Positions 11,617 through 21,699 of a stretch of 64,000 nucleotides of DNA are shown here, piece after piece. A model generated the notes under the pieces. That model saw only the letters and a list, made by a program, of their open reading frames with translations, was not told the origin of the DNA and did no database searches. Where the stretch lies: contig CM022303.1 of assembly GCA_011799875.1 (NCBI GenBank), positions 192,435,700-192,499,699 on the forward strand, given 5' to 3'. Made by a program: the position numbers and the translations under genes. This stretch comes from Thinopyrum elongatum (lineage: Eukaryota; Streptophyta; Magnoliopsida; Poales; Poaceae). Positions within the stretch are counted from its first letter, which is position 1. Each line of letters opens with the position of its first letter.

Positions 11617-12808
11617 GCCAACAACGGGTCTATGTTTATCTTTAGGGATAATTAACTTTATGCCCCTAGTTGGGTCCCACTCGTCCTTTTAGCAATCCTA
11701 GCAGCTTCATCACAGAAATAAATAACATGCCCATCAATATTATCGACCAAGAGATCTTTAACCATGGCAATACTAGGTTCAACTTTAATTTGTTCAGGGG
11801 GTGTAGGTGTTCTAGTATAACTCTTACGAACCACAGTTGAAGCTTTAGCATGATCCTTTATTCTAATAGGAAAAGGTGGTTTCTCAATATAAGCAGTAGG
11901 AACAATAGGATCAACATTATATGTAATAGTTTCTTCTGCAACTTTAATAGGTTCTACTACTTTCACTTCAATGGGAGGATGATATTTAAACCACTTATCC
12001 TTTGGGAGATCAACACGAGTAGCAAAAGATTCACAGAAAGAAGCTACTGTCTCTGAGTCAAGTCCATATTTAGTGCTAAAATCACGAAAAGCATCGGTAT
12101 CCATAAAAGATTTAACACAGTCTAACTTAAGGTTTATACCTGACTCATTACCTTCGTCGGGTTCCCAATCTTCAGAGTTGCTTTTAATTCTTTCCAATAA
12201 ATCCCATTTGAATTCAATAGTCTTCTTCATAAAAGAACCAGTACAAGAAGTATCGAGCATGGAGCGATCATTATGAGAAAGCCGAGCACAAATTTTTTGA
12301 ATAATAATTTCTCTTGAGAGCTCATGATTGGGCATGAATATAACATTGACTTAAGGCTCCCCCAAGCTTGAGCGATACTTTCTCCTTCACGAGGCCAAAA
12401 ATTATATATATAATTCCGATCACGATGAACCAGATGCATAGGATAAAACTTCTGATGAAATTCCAATTTCAATCGGTTGTAGTTCCATGATCCAATATCA
12501 TCACATAGCCCATACCATGTCAATGCCTTTCCCTTCAAAGATAAATGGAAGACCTTCTTCTTGACAACATCCTCGGGCATACCTGCAAGCTTAAATACTC
12601 CACAAACTTCATCCACATAGATTAGGTGCATATCAGGATGTAATGTTCCATCTCCTGCATAAGGATTAGCTAGCAGTTTCTCTACCATACCCGAAGGAAT
12701 TTCATAATAAATATTTTCAGTAGGTGCAGTAGGTTGAGGAGCAACTCTTTGTTCTTTTGGTCAAAGTGAAGATACCCCGAACAAGCCCCTCAAAGGATTA
12801 TTTTCTAT
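11617..12808 (-). pseudogene. Element A gag
   Basis: Capsid-type gag of the Retrotrans_gag family. Recognisable parts are LSLKGKALTWY (about 12500-12550) and the following LEFHQKFYP and RDRNYIYNFWPREGES. The usual start is lost: element F has ATG at 52654, whereas the aligned codon here (12806-12808) is ATA. A TGA follows soon after near 12766. A frameshift near 12330 splits the ORF (12688-12227 and 12335-11658), and the junction with the protease at about 11640-11660 is also out of frame. It therefore cannot make a full-length protein. Confidence 0.85.
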
Positions 12809-12885
12809 AGTAACAAGTAACAGTAAATTTCAGCACACTATATAAATGTTTCCTTACCAAATTCCACTTACCAAAGGCGCTTCAC

Positions 12886-12903
12886 TCCCCGGCAACGGCG
12901 CCA
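12886..12903 (-). promoter_or_regulatory. Primer-binding site of element A (tRNA-Asp)
   Basis: The minus strand reads TGGCGCCGTTGCCGGGGA, a perfect 18-base match to the complement of the plant tRNA-Asp 3' end, a few bases from the 5' LTR. Confidence 0.93.
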
Positions 12904-12914
12904 GAAAAGAGTCT

Positions 12915-14439
12915 TGATGACCACAAGTATAGGGGATCTATCGTAGTCCTTTCGATAAGTAAGAGTGTCGAACCCAAAGAGGAGCAGAAGGAAATGACAA
13001 GCGGTTTTCAGCAAGGTATTCTCTGCAAGCACTGAAATTATCGGCAACAGATAGTTGTGTGATAAGATAATACGTAACGGGTAACAAGTAACAAAAGTAA
13101 CTAAGGTGCAGAAAGGTGGCCCAATCCTTTTTGTAGCAAAGGACAAGCCTAAACGAACTCTTATATAAAGCAAAGCGCTCCCGAGGACACATGGGAAATG
13201 TTGTCAAGTTAGTTTTCGTCATGCTCATATGATTCACGTTCGTTACTTTGATAATTTGATATGTGGGTGGACCGGTGCTTGGGTGCTGCCCTTCATTGGA
13301 CAAGCCTCCCACTTATGATTAACCCCTCTCGCAAGCATCCGCAACTACGAAAGAAGAATTAAGATAAATCTAACCATAGCATGAAACATATGGATCCAAA
13401 TCAGCCCCTTACGAAGCAACGCATAAACTAGGGTTTAAGCTTCTGTTACTCTAGCAACCCATCATCTACTTATTACTTCCCAATGCCTTCCCCTAGGCCC
13501 AAATCATGGTGAAGTGTCATGTAGTCTACATTCACATAACACCACTAGAGGAGGGACAACATGCATCTCATCAAAATATCAAACGAATACCAAATTCACA
13601 TGATTACTTATAACAAGACTTCTCCCATGTCCTCAGGAACAAACCTAACTACTCACAAAGCATATTCATGTTCATAATCAGAGGAGTATTAATTATCATT
13701 AAGGATCTGAACATATGATCTTCCACCGAATAAACCAACTAGCATCAACTACAAGGAGTAATCAACACTACTAGCAACCCACAGGTACCAATCTGAGGTT
13801 TTGAGACAGAGATCGGATACAAGAGATGAACTAGGATTTGAGAGGAGATGGTGCTGGTGAAGATGTTGATGGAGAATGACCCCCTCCCGATGAGAGGATC
13901 ATTGGTGATGACGATGGCTTTGATTTCCCCCTCCCGGAGGGAAGTTTCCTCGGCAGAACAGCTCCGCCGGAGCCCTAGATTGGTTCTGCCCAGGTTCCGC
14001 CTCGAGACGGCGGCGCTTCATCCCGAAAGCTTCCTTCTGATTTTTTTTCTAGGTCAAAACACACCATATAGTAGAAGATGGGCATCGGGGGCCTGCCAGG
14101 TGGCCCACAAGACAGGGGGGCGCGCCCAGGGTGGTAGGGCGCGCCCTCCACCCTTGTGGATGGCAGGTGGCCCCCCTCTGGTGCTTTCTTCGCCCAATAT
14201 TTTTTATATATTCCAAAACAATTCTCCGTGAAGTTTCAGGACTTTTGGAGTTGTGCAGAATAGGTCTCTAATATTTGCTCCTTTTCCAGTCCAGAATTCC
14301 AGCTGCCGGCATTCTCCCTCTTCATGTAAACCTTATAAAATAAGAGAGAAAAGGCACAAGTATTGTGATATAATGTGTAATAACAGCCCATAATGCAATA
14401 AATAGCGATATAAAAGCATGATGCAAAATGGACGTTTCA
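12915..14439 (-). repeat. 5' LTR of element A
   Basis: 1525 bp, partner of 4163-5685. It contains the promoter region: a GC-rich palindrome near 14100-14160 and a TATA-like sequence near 14060-14070 on the minus strand. The outer end is slightly mutated (GACGTTTCA rather than GACGTATCA). Confidence 0.95.
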
Positions 14440-14444
14440 AAACT
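14440..14444. other. Target-site duplication of element A, right copy (AAACT)
   Basis: Matches 4158-4162 and sits directly after the element A LTR end. Confidence 0.93.
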
Positions 14445-15425
14445 CAATCTGGTAATGAACATTCATCTAGTGATAATGAAAAAGATAAAGATGATGTTCA
14501 TGAAGACACTCAGCTAGACAAAGATAAAGAACCAGATAATGATGTTGAAATAGAACCAACTGTTGATCTTGATAACCCACATCCTAAAAATAAAAGATAT
14601 GATAAAAGAGACTTTGTTGCTAGAAAGCATAGTAGAGGAAGAGAACCATGGGTTAAAAAACCCATGCCCTTTCCACCTAAATCAACTAAGAAAAAAGATG
14701 ATGAAGAATTTGAATGCTTTGCTGAAATGATTAGGCCAGTCTTTTTGCGCACTCGCTTGACTGATATTTTAAAGATGGCCCCTTAGGCAAAATACATGAA
14801 AGACATCATCACTAATAAAGGGAAAATAGCTGAAGCTGAAATCTCCACCATGCTTGCTAATTATTCTTTTCAGGATGGAGTACCTAAAAAACTTGGAGAT
14901 CCGGGAATACCAACTATACCTTGCTCCATCAAAAGAAATTACGTTAAAACTGCTTTGTGTGACTTAGGAGCTGGTGTTAGTGTTATGCCTTTCTCTTTAT
15001 ATAAAAGATCTGACTTGAATAAACACACTCCTACTGAAATATCTTTGGCTAACAAATCAACTGCCATACCTATCGGTATTTGTGAGGATGTGCCCATTGT
15101 TGTTGCAAATGTTACTATCTTAACAGACTTTATTATACTTGAGATGCCTGAGGACGACAACATGTCGATTATACTTGGTAGACCCTTTTTGAATACTGTA
15201 GGGGCTGTTATTGATTGCAATAAAAGCAAGATCACTTTTCATATAAATGGTAATGAGCATACGATGCACTTTCCGAAGAAACAATTCCAAGTGAATGGTA
15301 TTAATGTTATTGAAAAATCTCTGACACTCACTATTGGAAGTTTTCAACTACCCTTACCTACTGCCAAAAAGAAATATGATATACTTATTGTTGGGGACAT
15401 GCATATCCCCGTTGAGGCAACTTAG
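14445..15425 (+). pseudogene. Element B gag C-terminus and retropepsin
   Basis: This continues the frame of 3989-4162. It opens with a very acidic serine-rich stretch (SGNEHSSSDNEKDKDD), then a basic region, then a protease domain with the active-site signature CDLGAGVSVMPFSLY near 14960 and IILGRPFLN near 15175. One in-frame TAG at 14784-14786 interrupts the ORF; the frame continues after it to the stop at 15423-15425. The domain is a typical retropepsin that would process gag. No polymerase domain follows, so the ORF encodes gag-protease only. Confidence 0.8.
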
Positions 15426-16184
15426 TGTTTTACAAAAGTTCTTCGATTTCATGCTAATCGAAGGTGGTTGTTAATAAGACTTGATCAACCTTATTAATGG
15501 ATCATTTTTGAAAGGTATGAAGTTGATGAATTTAGTAGGCACTACCTTCTTTCCTTACCTTTGTTCTCTGTTTTTCTTATTTAAATAAAATAAAATGCCA
15601 TATTTATCCTATTTTCTGGATTTTCCGTGTAATAAAAAAATGACCCAAAAATAAAAGTTCTCAGAATGCCCTGAAAATTTAATACGATTTTTTTCTGAAT
15701 TTTTCTGAATTTTTGATGCAAATAACATCAGAGGGGGGGGGGGGGTGCACCTGGTGGGTTGTGGTCCCCACATGGGCCTCCTCACTTATCTCTTTAGCCC
15801 ATGTCATCTCCTACCTCCAGAAAAAAAATCGTCATTGCTCTCTCTCTCTCACTCTCTCTCGTGTTCTTGCTCTCAAACCCGTGGATTTCGATCTCTTTGC
15901 TTGAAGCTCCGTTTCCAAAACTGTTTTGGGGGATTGCTACTTGGTATGTGACTCCTCCATTGCTCCAACTAGTTTTTGCTTTAGTGGATTATATTTTGAA
16001 TAATTGGCTACTCTTGGTGCTACTGTAGATGAGCTTGCATGTTGAATTCTTAGAGTTCTAAGTAGTTTGAATGCTTAGTATGGCCTCTATGCATCCTTAT
16101 GAGTAGTTGCTATCAATTTTGTGAAGTTTTGTTGACAAAAAATTTGTGGACTAAAAATTTCAGAATTTTATTTATAGGAATAAG
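15426..16184 (+). other. Element B non-coding spacer
   Basis: A-T rich spacer between the gag-protease gene and the ATHILA-like ORF. It holds a run of about 13 G (15732-15745) and pyrimidine-rich (CT)n near 15838-15860. No convincing gene; the short overlapping ORFs here are not supported. Confidence 0.6.
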
Positions 16185-17198
16185 ATGGGTTTCTTTAGGA
16201 GTTCTTCGAGTAGGAGGTCTGCGGAAGCATCATCTAGTAGTGGCTCGATGCATCGGTCTTATGTTGAACCAAGTGCAAGCTCAATTCGGGAGGTCGCTAT
16301 TAAATCATGCCTATGGCCGTGTAACAATTTTATGGTGAGTGCAGGTATTAAAGAAGAATTTGAGCAATATGTTCACAACGCCGAGCTTGGTCCCTACATT
16401 GAAGATAAGTGCAACCAGCATCTTAACCTCATAGCGTTTACTAAAGAATTTAAATTTCATCCTCATGAGTCTAGAGTTTCATTTAAACTTTATGACTGTC
16501 CATTTACCATGCCTCTAGAAGTGTTTTGTGGAATTTGTAAAATTCCATTTTGGGGTTCGCTAGACGGGCCACCAAGAGCTGAATATGAGACATTCTTGAC
16601 CAGTCTTTGTTACGGTGAGGATAGAGGAGTGACACAAGGTAGAATAAAAAGAATTCATTTCCCGTCAATTCAATACTTTGCACTCTTTAATGGCAAATGC
16701 ATTGTAGGCAAGTAGGATTGCAGCACACTATGTGCCCCTGACTTGAGCCTCATACACACTGCTCTTACCGGAATTAAATGTTATAATCTTGGGGCGATTG
16801 TTGCACGCAGATTGCAACACAACGCCGGTAGTGGTTATTTCTACGGTGGGATTTATGCTTCTCATTTAGCTAAAGAGGTCGGTGTTACACCTATGCCTTA
16901 TGACCCCATCTTACCTACTCAGTACCTAGACTTTGAGGCCATGAAGCGCCATAAGTTCCTTAAGGGCAAAGTCACTGATTATACTTATAACTTGAGATTC
17001 AATAAAGAAACCATTGTGCATATTGATTTTCCTACGCCTGCTCTCTTTGATTTTGACAGCAAAAGAAGGCATTTTGTTCTTGAGAACGAGGCCTGCTCGT
17101 ACAAGGCGGAGGTCGAGGCAGCTCGGCGGGCTGAGGTGGCTACACCAAGAGCCTCCGTGAGCTACCACTCTAACTATTATGCAGGCCGCGGATGGTGA
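16185..17198 (+). pseudogene. ATHILA ORF1-like protein of element B
   Basis: Starts at an ATG (16185) with a serine/arginine-rich leader (MGFFRSSSSRRS) and runs 338 codons to TGA at 17196-17198, broken by a single in-frame TAG at 16713-16715. The body (CLWPCNNFM, DKCNQHLNLIAFTKEFKFHP, PLEVFCGICKIPFWG, NAGSGYFYGGIYASHLA) resembles the plant 'ATHILA ORF-1' family found in Athila-type retrotransposons of cereals. The biochemical role of that family is not known to me. Here the gene lies downstream of the protease, where an env-like ORF would be. Apart from the one stop it is well preserved. Confidence 0.75.
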
Positions 17199-18089
17199 TT
17201 ATCAAGCTAGACCAAAATCCTAACCTTGGGGGAGTACGTATTTCCACCGACATTACCTTCATGTTCACACATTTCATTCCAGTTGTTCGTGTCCACACTT
17301 TTTCATTGTATTATCCATGCTAGATTTATTTTCTTGCTTTCTTCTTGTGTGTCTGAAAAACTTTGAGAAAACCCAAAAATATTTCTTGCTTCTTTTCGGT
17401 CTTTCTTTCTAGTTTAATTAGTTGTAGTATTAAAAGAAAGCCCAAAAAGATTTCTCGATTCTTCTTTTGCTTGTTGGGAGCTCTCCTGTGTAAATAGTTT
17501 TTCTCGTTTTTGTTTTTCTTTCTCTAATTTGCTTTCTTCAAGAAAAACTAAAAACTCCAAAAATATTTCAGTGTGTTTCTCTGAAATTCTTTTCTGTTTA
17601 TTGAGTCATACCAAGGAGAAGACCACGATGAAAATGTTTCAGTGTGTTTCTCTGAAACTCATATGCATTATTGTTGATCTAACAAAGAGCCCAAATTGCT
17701 TTGTCTTCTCCTTTTGAATAAAATATTTGCAGATTCTAGCTTAGTCCACGACACTCTTGCACTATTATTATTTTCATATCGTTCGGTCGTGCAAGTGAAA
17801 GGCAATAATGATGATATTTGATGAACTGACTGTGGCAAAGAGAAACGGGTATGAACTCAACTTGTTCTGTTTTTGTAAATATGTTTAACCAAGTATCCAT
17901 GATTCAGCATATTATGATCAAACATGTTTGCAATGACAATTAGAGATTATAGTTTCTCATGCCATGCTTAAGTACCTAGGAGCGGATAATGATTTATCTT
18001 GGATGTCAATATTGCATTAAAATGATTGTAATGTAGTATGATGGTATGGTATCCTCCTCTGAATGTTTCAAGTGGCTTGACTTGGCACA
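17199..18089 (+). other. Element B non-coding region before CACTA-1
   Basis: No gene is supported. A polypurine-tract-like CTTGGGGGAG occurs at 17225-17234. A 'TTTCAGTGTGTTTCTCTGAAA' type block is repeated at about 17566-17588 and 17636-17660. The last three bases (ACA, 18087-18089) are the CACTA-1 target duplication. Confidence 0.6.
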
Positions 18090-18262
18090 CACTGGTACGC
18101 GTCGGTGCTATACACATGGTTTTTAACCCCTTTTCGCGACGGCATTTGGAACCGTCGCCAAGTGAGTGTGGGTGATAGGGGGGTCCTTCCCATATGACCC
18201 AGAAACCGTCAGGGATAGGCCCTCGTGGCACACTAGCTGGGGCAAAATGAGCTCATGTGCGA

Positions 18263-18541
18263 TCAGGTGAGGCATCGAAACCCAATCGTTTCCGTTCGTA
18301 TGTACATCCCACACAGTGAATCCCAAAAAAACATTTCCGTTTGTATGTATATCACACACAGTCAATCCAAGGAATACGCTTCCGTTCTTATGTACATCCC
18401 ACACAGTCAATCCAGGGAAAACGTTTCCGTTCGTATGTACATCCCACACAGTCAATCCAGGGAAAACATTTTCGTTCGTATGTACATCCCACACAGTCAA
18501 TCCAGGGAAAACGTTTCCGTTCGTATGTACATCCCACACAG
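18263..18541. repeat. 45-bp subterminal tandem repeats of CACTA-1 (about 6 copies)
   Basis: Units start at 18263, 18308, 18353, 18398, 18443 and 18488 (a seventh begins at 18533). The core is CCCACACAGTCAATCCAGGG followed by AAAACGTTTCCGTTCGTATG. Copies 4-6 are nearly identical. Because 45 is a multiple of three the array is open in several frames, but the resulting ORFs are artefacts. Subterminal repeats are the usual transposase-binding region of CACTA elements. Confidence 0.9.
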
Positions 18542-18921
18542 GTTTATGTATAGGCTCGTGTGTGATAGGTGTAACTATCACACACGCTCTACCTTGATTA
18601 ACCGTTTGCTTTTATCAACTACATCACACACAATTTGATGAAGAAAACTGTGTGGCATTGGGCTATCCACCACAAGCATTTTTACTGCTAGAACCATTTG
18701 CAAAGTTCCATGACACATTTAGCAGGTTTATTAGTTTACAATTAATAATTCTAATATTACGCAAATTCACATTTCATATCGAACAGCTGTTTGCCAATTT
18801 CATATCAGGCACATAAATATATTTTAACATCACAGTATGATAGCTATCTGAAAACAGCACAATACAGCATATAGCTAGTTCAACTTCATAAGAACAATAT
18901 TAGAACAATATATTCATTTTC

Positions 18922-20315
18922 CTAATCGAGATCATCTAGGCTCGTCTTATCCACCTCTGCTTTCAGTTCAGTAAGAACCTGTTTTGCACTGGCCAACTGG
19001 GAAAGTGCCTCCTCCTTCGCCAACACCATCTTAGCAAAGTCTGATTTAAAAAATCTGAGCTCATTCTCCACGTTCCTCTTTTTATCCCGCATCTTCAAAT
19101 ATTCTTCAGCATTGACAACACTTTCTCTAAGCCTACCTCTGTTCTCTTCCTCATACATGCTCCAGAGCTTTGCTAGGCACATCTTCAAAGACTGTGGCCA
19201 CTCTTGATCAACCCACTCCAAGTAAGAACACTTCCGTTCATCCTATAATATTTAAAACTAGATCAGTAACAATTGTAGGGGAAATGAGTTTATAGAAACA
19301 TAGAAAATCACCAATACTTATTTTGAAAAACAGAAGAAACATGTTAATTGTGACATATCTTCTCAAAAAGATCAATGTGCAAATGAATTAATTGCTACTG
19401 AGATAACAACCAAATTCTGAAACATCAGAAGCTATAATTAACTACAACAACGCTACAAGTTCTTACTCATGTACTATAAATAACAAATTGAACATTTTAT
19501 GAGGAAGGTAAATATAACTGCAACAGCATAGCGACAGTGTTTGGATGATAGCAAATTGATACTAACAGGTGTGTACATGCACAAATTTAGTAACATAGAA
19601 CTAATAGCACTAAGGCCGTCCACTATGTATGCCAAAACCGGTGTAAAGACAACTGTTGCTACATCTCGCACCGGTGCCCTGCACTGGCGAGCCGATGCAG
19701 CGGAAAAAAATTAGGGACCCGGACTCCGGAGCACCTAGTTGCTCCGATGCCCAGTTCCTTCGTGCCATAAAGATTTTGTATTTTACTGCTTGGCTGCTCG
19801 GATGTGTGGACCAAAGTTGGCTGCACAAACTGCTGAAGCGGTGCCAAATAATTTTCTAATGGCACCGCTGATGAGATGGCAACATTTTTAAATACTAGGT
19901 ACAAACTGTGACACTGTCTTAGGATGCACTTGGTTGAAGGTGTGGTATGAATGGGTTGGGACCATGACAGTGTCTGAATCACATCTAACAAATGATTTGT
20001 AACAACGAAAGAGGGTCTAACCTTCTCTACACATGCCAGAAACTTCCTCCCACTGTCCACAGATTCAAATGCAACTAGCTTCACGCTTGGAGATGATGGT
20101 GACAACAAGCAGACAAATCTTCAGCCACCCCGCTCCATTCATTGCAACTGATGGTCCTAGGGAGCTACAAGAGGAAGAAATGACTCAAATCGACTGCCGG
20201 GTTAAAATCCTTCATTCCAAGTCATAGCCTGAGAGAGAGAAGAGAGGCATACCCGGGTGGTGAAGGAGTCGTCGTCGGAGGAGGAACCGCTGGAGAGGTC
20301 ATTGAAGAAGACCAT
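18922..20315 (-). pseudogene. GRF-type zinc finger/coiled-coil gene fragment in CACTA-1
   Basis: I infer a multi-exon minus-strand gene. Exon 1 begins at the ATG at 20315 (MVFFNDLSSGSSSDDDS) and ends at a GT near 20252. A middle exon near 20015-20090 encodes FESVDSGRKFLACVEK, followed by a GT donor. The last exon begins after an AG near 19244 with DERKCSYLEWVDQEWPQ and runs through a coiled coil (KMRDKKRNVENELRFFK) to the stop at 18922. 'GRKFLAC...CSYLEWVD' fits the C-terminal half of a GRF zinc finger (GRxFxxC...CxFFxW). The expected first cysteine pair is not in frame, so the finger looks incomplete. Exon boundaries are my inference. Similar proteins are common as transposon-carried sequences in grasses. 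Confidence 0.5.
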
Positions 20316-20814
20316 GGCGACCCCGGCGGTAGGATGCGAGACGGCGAGAGCGAGGAAGCAAGCGAGGAAGCGGCTATAGCTTAGGAAGGAAGGAAGGAAG
20401 GAGGAAACAGGGGAAATGTGACTTGTGGCCGGGGAGAAAAGGGGTTGGGGAAGGGGGGAGGGGGCAGGGGTAGATATTTTGGAGGTAGGCCAAAAATTTT
20501 GAAATGTGGAGGGAAACTTTGCGCGCGGTGCCGCCGGACACCATTCACTTTGAACGATTGTGTGCATCGCAAACGATTCTTCTGCTTTACGCGCATGGGA
20601 TGAGTTTGATAATTCAAATTTTGGTGGAAATTTCCCCGGGTACGTCATTGCATAATTTAACATCGCTTGCTAATTTGGGCACACAAAAGAGCGTACAGCA
20701 CGCAGACCACACTTACTGAATCGAGCAATTTTAGTAATTAAACAGAGCCAGTTGACCTAAACATTGCTCTAACAAAAGACCAGCATTAAAAACAAAGCCT
20801 AAGTACGCATAATT

Positions 20815-21528
20815 TTAACAAATCCACCGCCGCGCCGGCCTATGCATCGCCGGTGTGAGATGAGACGTCGATGACTTGTCCTGGCGAAATGCCGCCGTTG
20901 GTGGGCTCCACGTTCCCTTGCTGAAGTCGACCGCGTCCTCGTCCTCGTCCTTGGCGCCGCCCTCAAGGTTGTAGTACTCGTAGTAGTGGCTGCGCCAAAG
21001 CTCGCGTTGGTACTACACCGCTGATTCCTCGATGGATAGACTCTTCTCTAGCTCGACCTTGGCCACGCGCAACTCCTCTTCCCGACGCTACTCGATCTCC
21101 GCCGCCTCCTACATCTCCCGCTCCTGCTCGGCGATCTCATGAGGAAGCAGGTGCTCCATGGCCACCGCCGCCTTTTCGGACATGGGTTGCATGCTGGATT
21201 CCGAGGTGGCCTGGAATATCTTGGCGTGTGCGTCCTCGATCTTGGCGTGGATGGCCTCCACCCAGGCCAGGGCGACATCGCCGGCACGAACGGCAGCTCA
21301 AGCGCTCTCGGCGTTTGCAGCCGCCATCGCAGCAGCTGCTGCAGCTGTCTCGGCTACTGCAGCTGCCCTATCGGTTGCCGTAGATGCCCTCTCAGTGGAT
21401 GCGGCCACGCTCAATGCGGATGTGGCGGCACTCTCGGCGTAGGCGGCCGCGCTGTCGGCGCAGGCGGCGGCGCTCGGGGAGGACGCGGCCATCATACGGG
21501 CCTTCACGAAGTGTTTCCATGGTGTCAT
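20815..21528 (-). pseudogene. Decayed alanine-rich ORF in CACTA-1
   Basis: One minus-strand frame is coding-like from an ATG at 21528 (MTPWKHFVKARMM) to a TAA at 20815, broken by four in-frame stops (TGA near 21298, TAG near 21109, 21088 and 21016). The first third is alanine-rich (AAAVAETAAAAAAMAAANAE). The rest is an acidic helix (MEHLLPHEIAEQEREM) with 'RSHYYEYYNLEGG' near the end. GC content is far above that of the neighbouring DNA, suggesting a captured or once-expressed gene. I recognise no domain. Confidence 0.5.
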
Positions 21529-21699
21529 CTTTGCAAGAAGGGGGTGCGGGAATGGGGATCTCGATTCGTGGATTCGGGGGTTGCCAGCACTGGAGCAGAC
21601 GAGTTGGTGAAGCTTAAGGAGGAAGAATTAAATAGACCCAGAAATTTTCATCACAAACGGTTCCTACAAAAAACATGTGTGTGATGTTGTGGATATTTT

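Larger units (their letters stand above)
4163..14439 (-). mobile_element. Element A: complete Athila-lineage Gypsy retrotransposon
   Basis: Full-length element on the minus strand, inserted in gag of element B with TSD AAACT. In its own 5' to 3' order it has: 5' LTR (12915-14439), tRNA-Asp primer-binding site (12886-12903), gag, retropepsin, reverse transcriptase/RNase H, integrase (ending 8031), an accessory ORF in the envelope position (7250-7705), a 3' non-coding region, a polypurine tract (5686-5700) and the 3' LTR (4163-5685). The LTRs differ at only a few sites in the parts I compared, so insertion is fairly recent, yet gag and pol already contain stops and frameshifts. It belongs to the same lineage as E and F. 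Confidence 0.95.
14440..18089 (+). mobile_element. Element B, second segment (gag end, protease, ATHILA-like ORF, non-coding)
   Basis: Continuation of element B after element A. It holds the rest of gag with the protease (to 15425), an ATHILA ORF1-like pseudogene (16185-17198) and non-coding DNA up to the CACTA-1 insertion. No reverse transcriptase, RNase H or integrase follows the protease, so B is non-autonomous. The next B segment starts at 27919. Confidence 0.85.

Noticed and set aside
15713..16028. Hydrophobic ORFs of 63-75 codons upstream of the ATHILA-like ORF, possible membrane proteins
   Set aside because: Three overlapping frames in a CT-rich stretch; the hydrophobicity comes from composition.
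18263..18541. Regular direct repeats resembling a CRISPR array
   Set aside because: The units are contiguous without unique spacers, lie in a CACTA subterminal region, and the DNA is plant.
18255..18638. Repetitive ORFs of 70-127 codons in three frames
   Set aside because: They arise from the 45-bp tandem repeat, whose length is a multiple of three; no independent coding sign.
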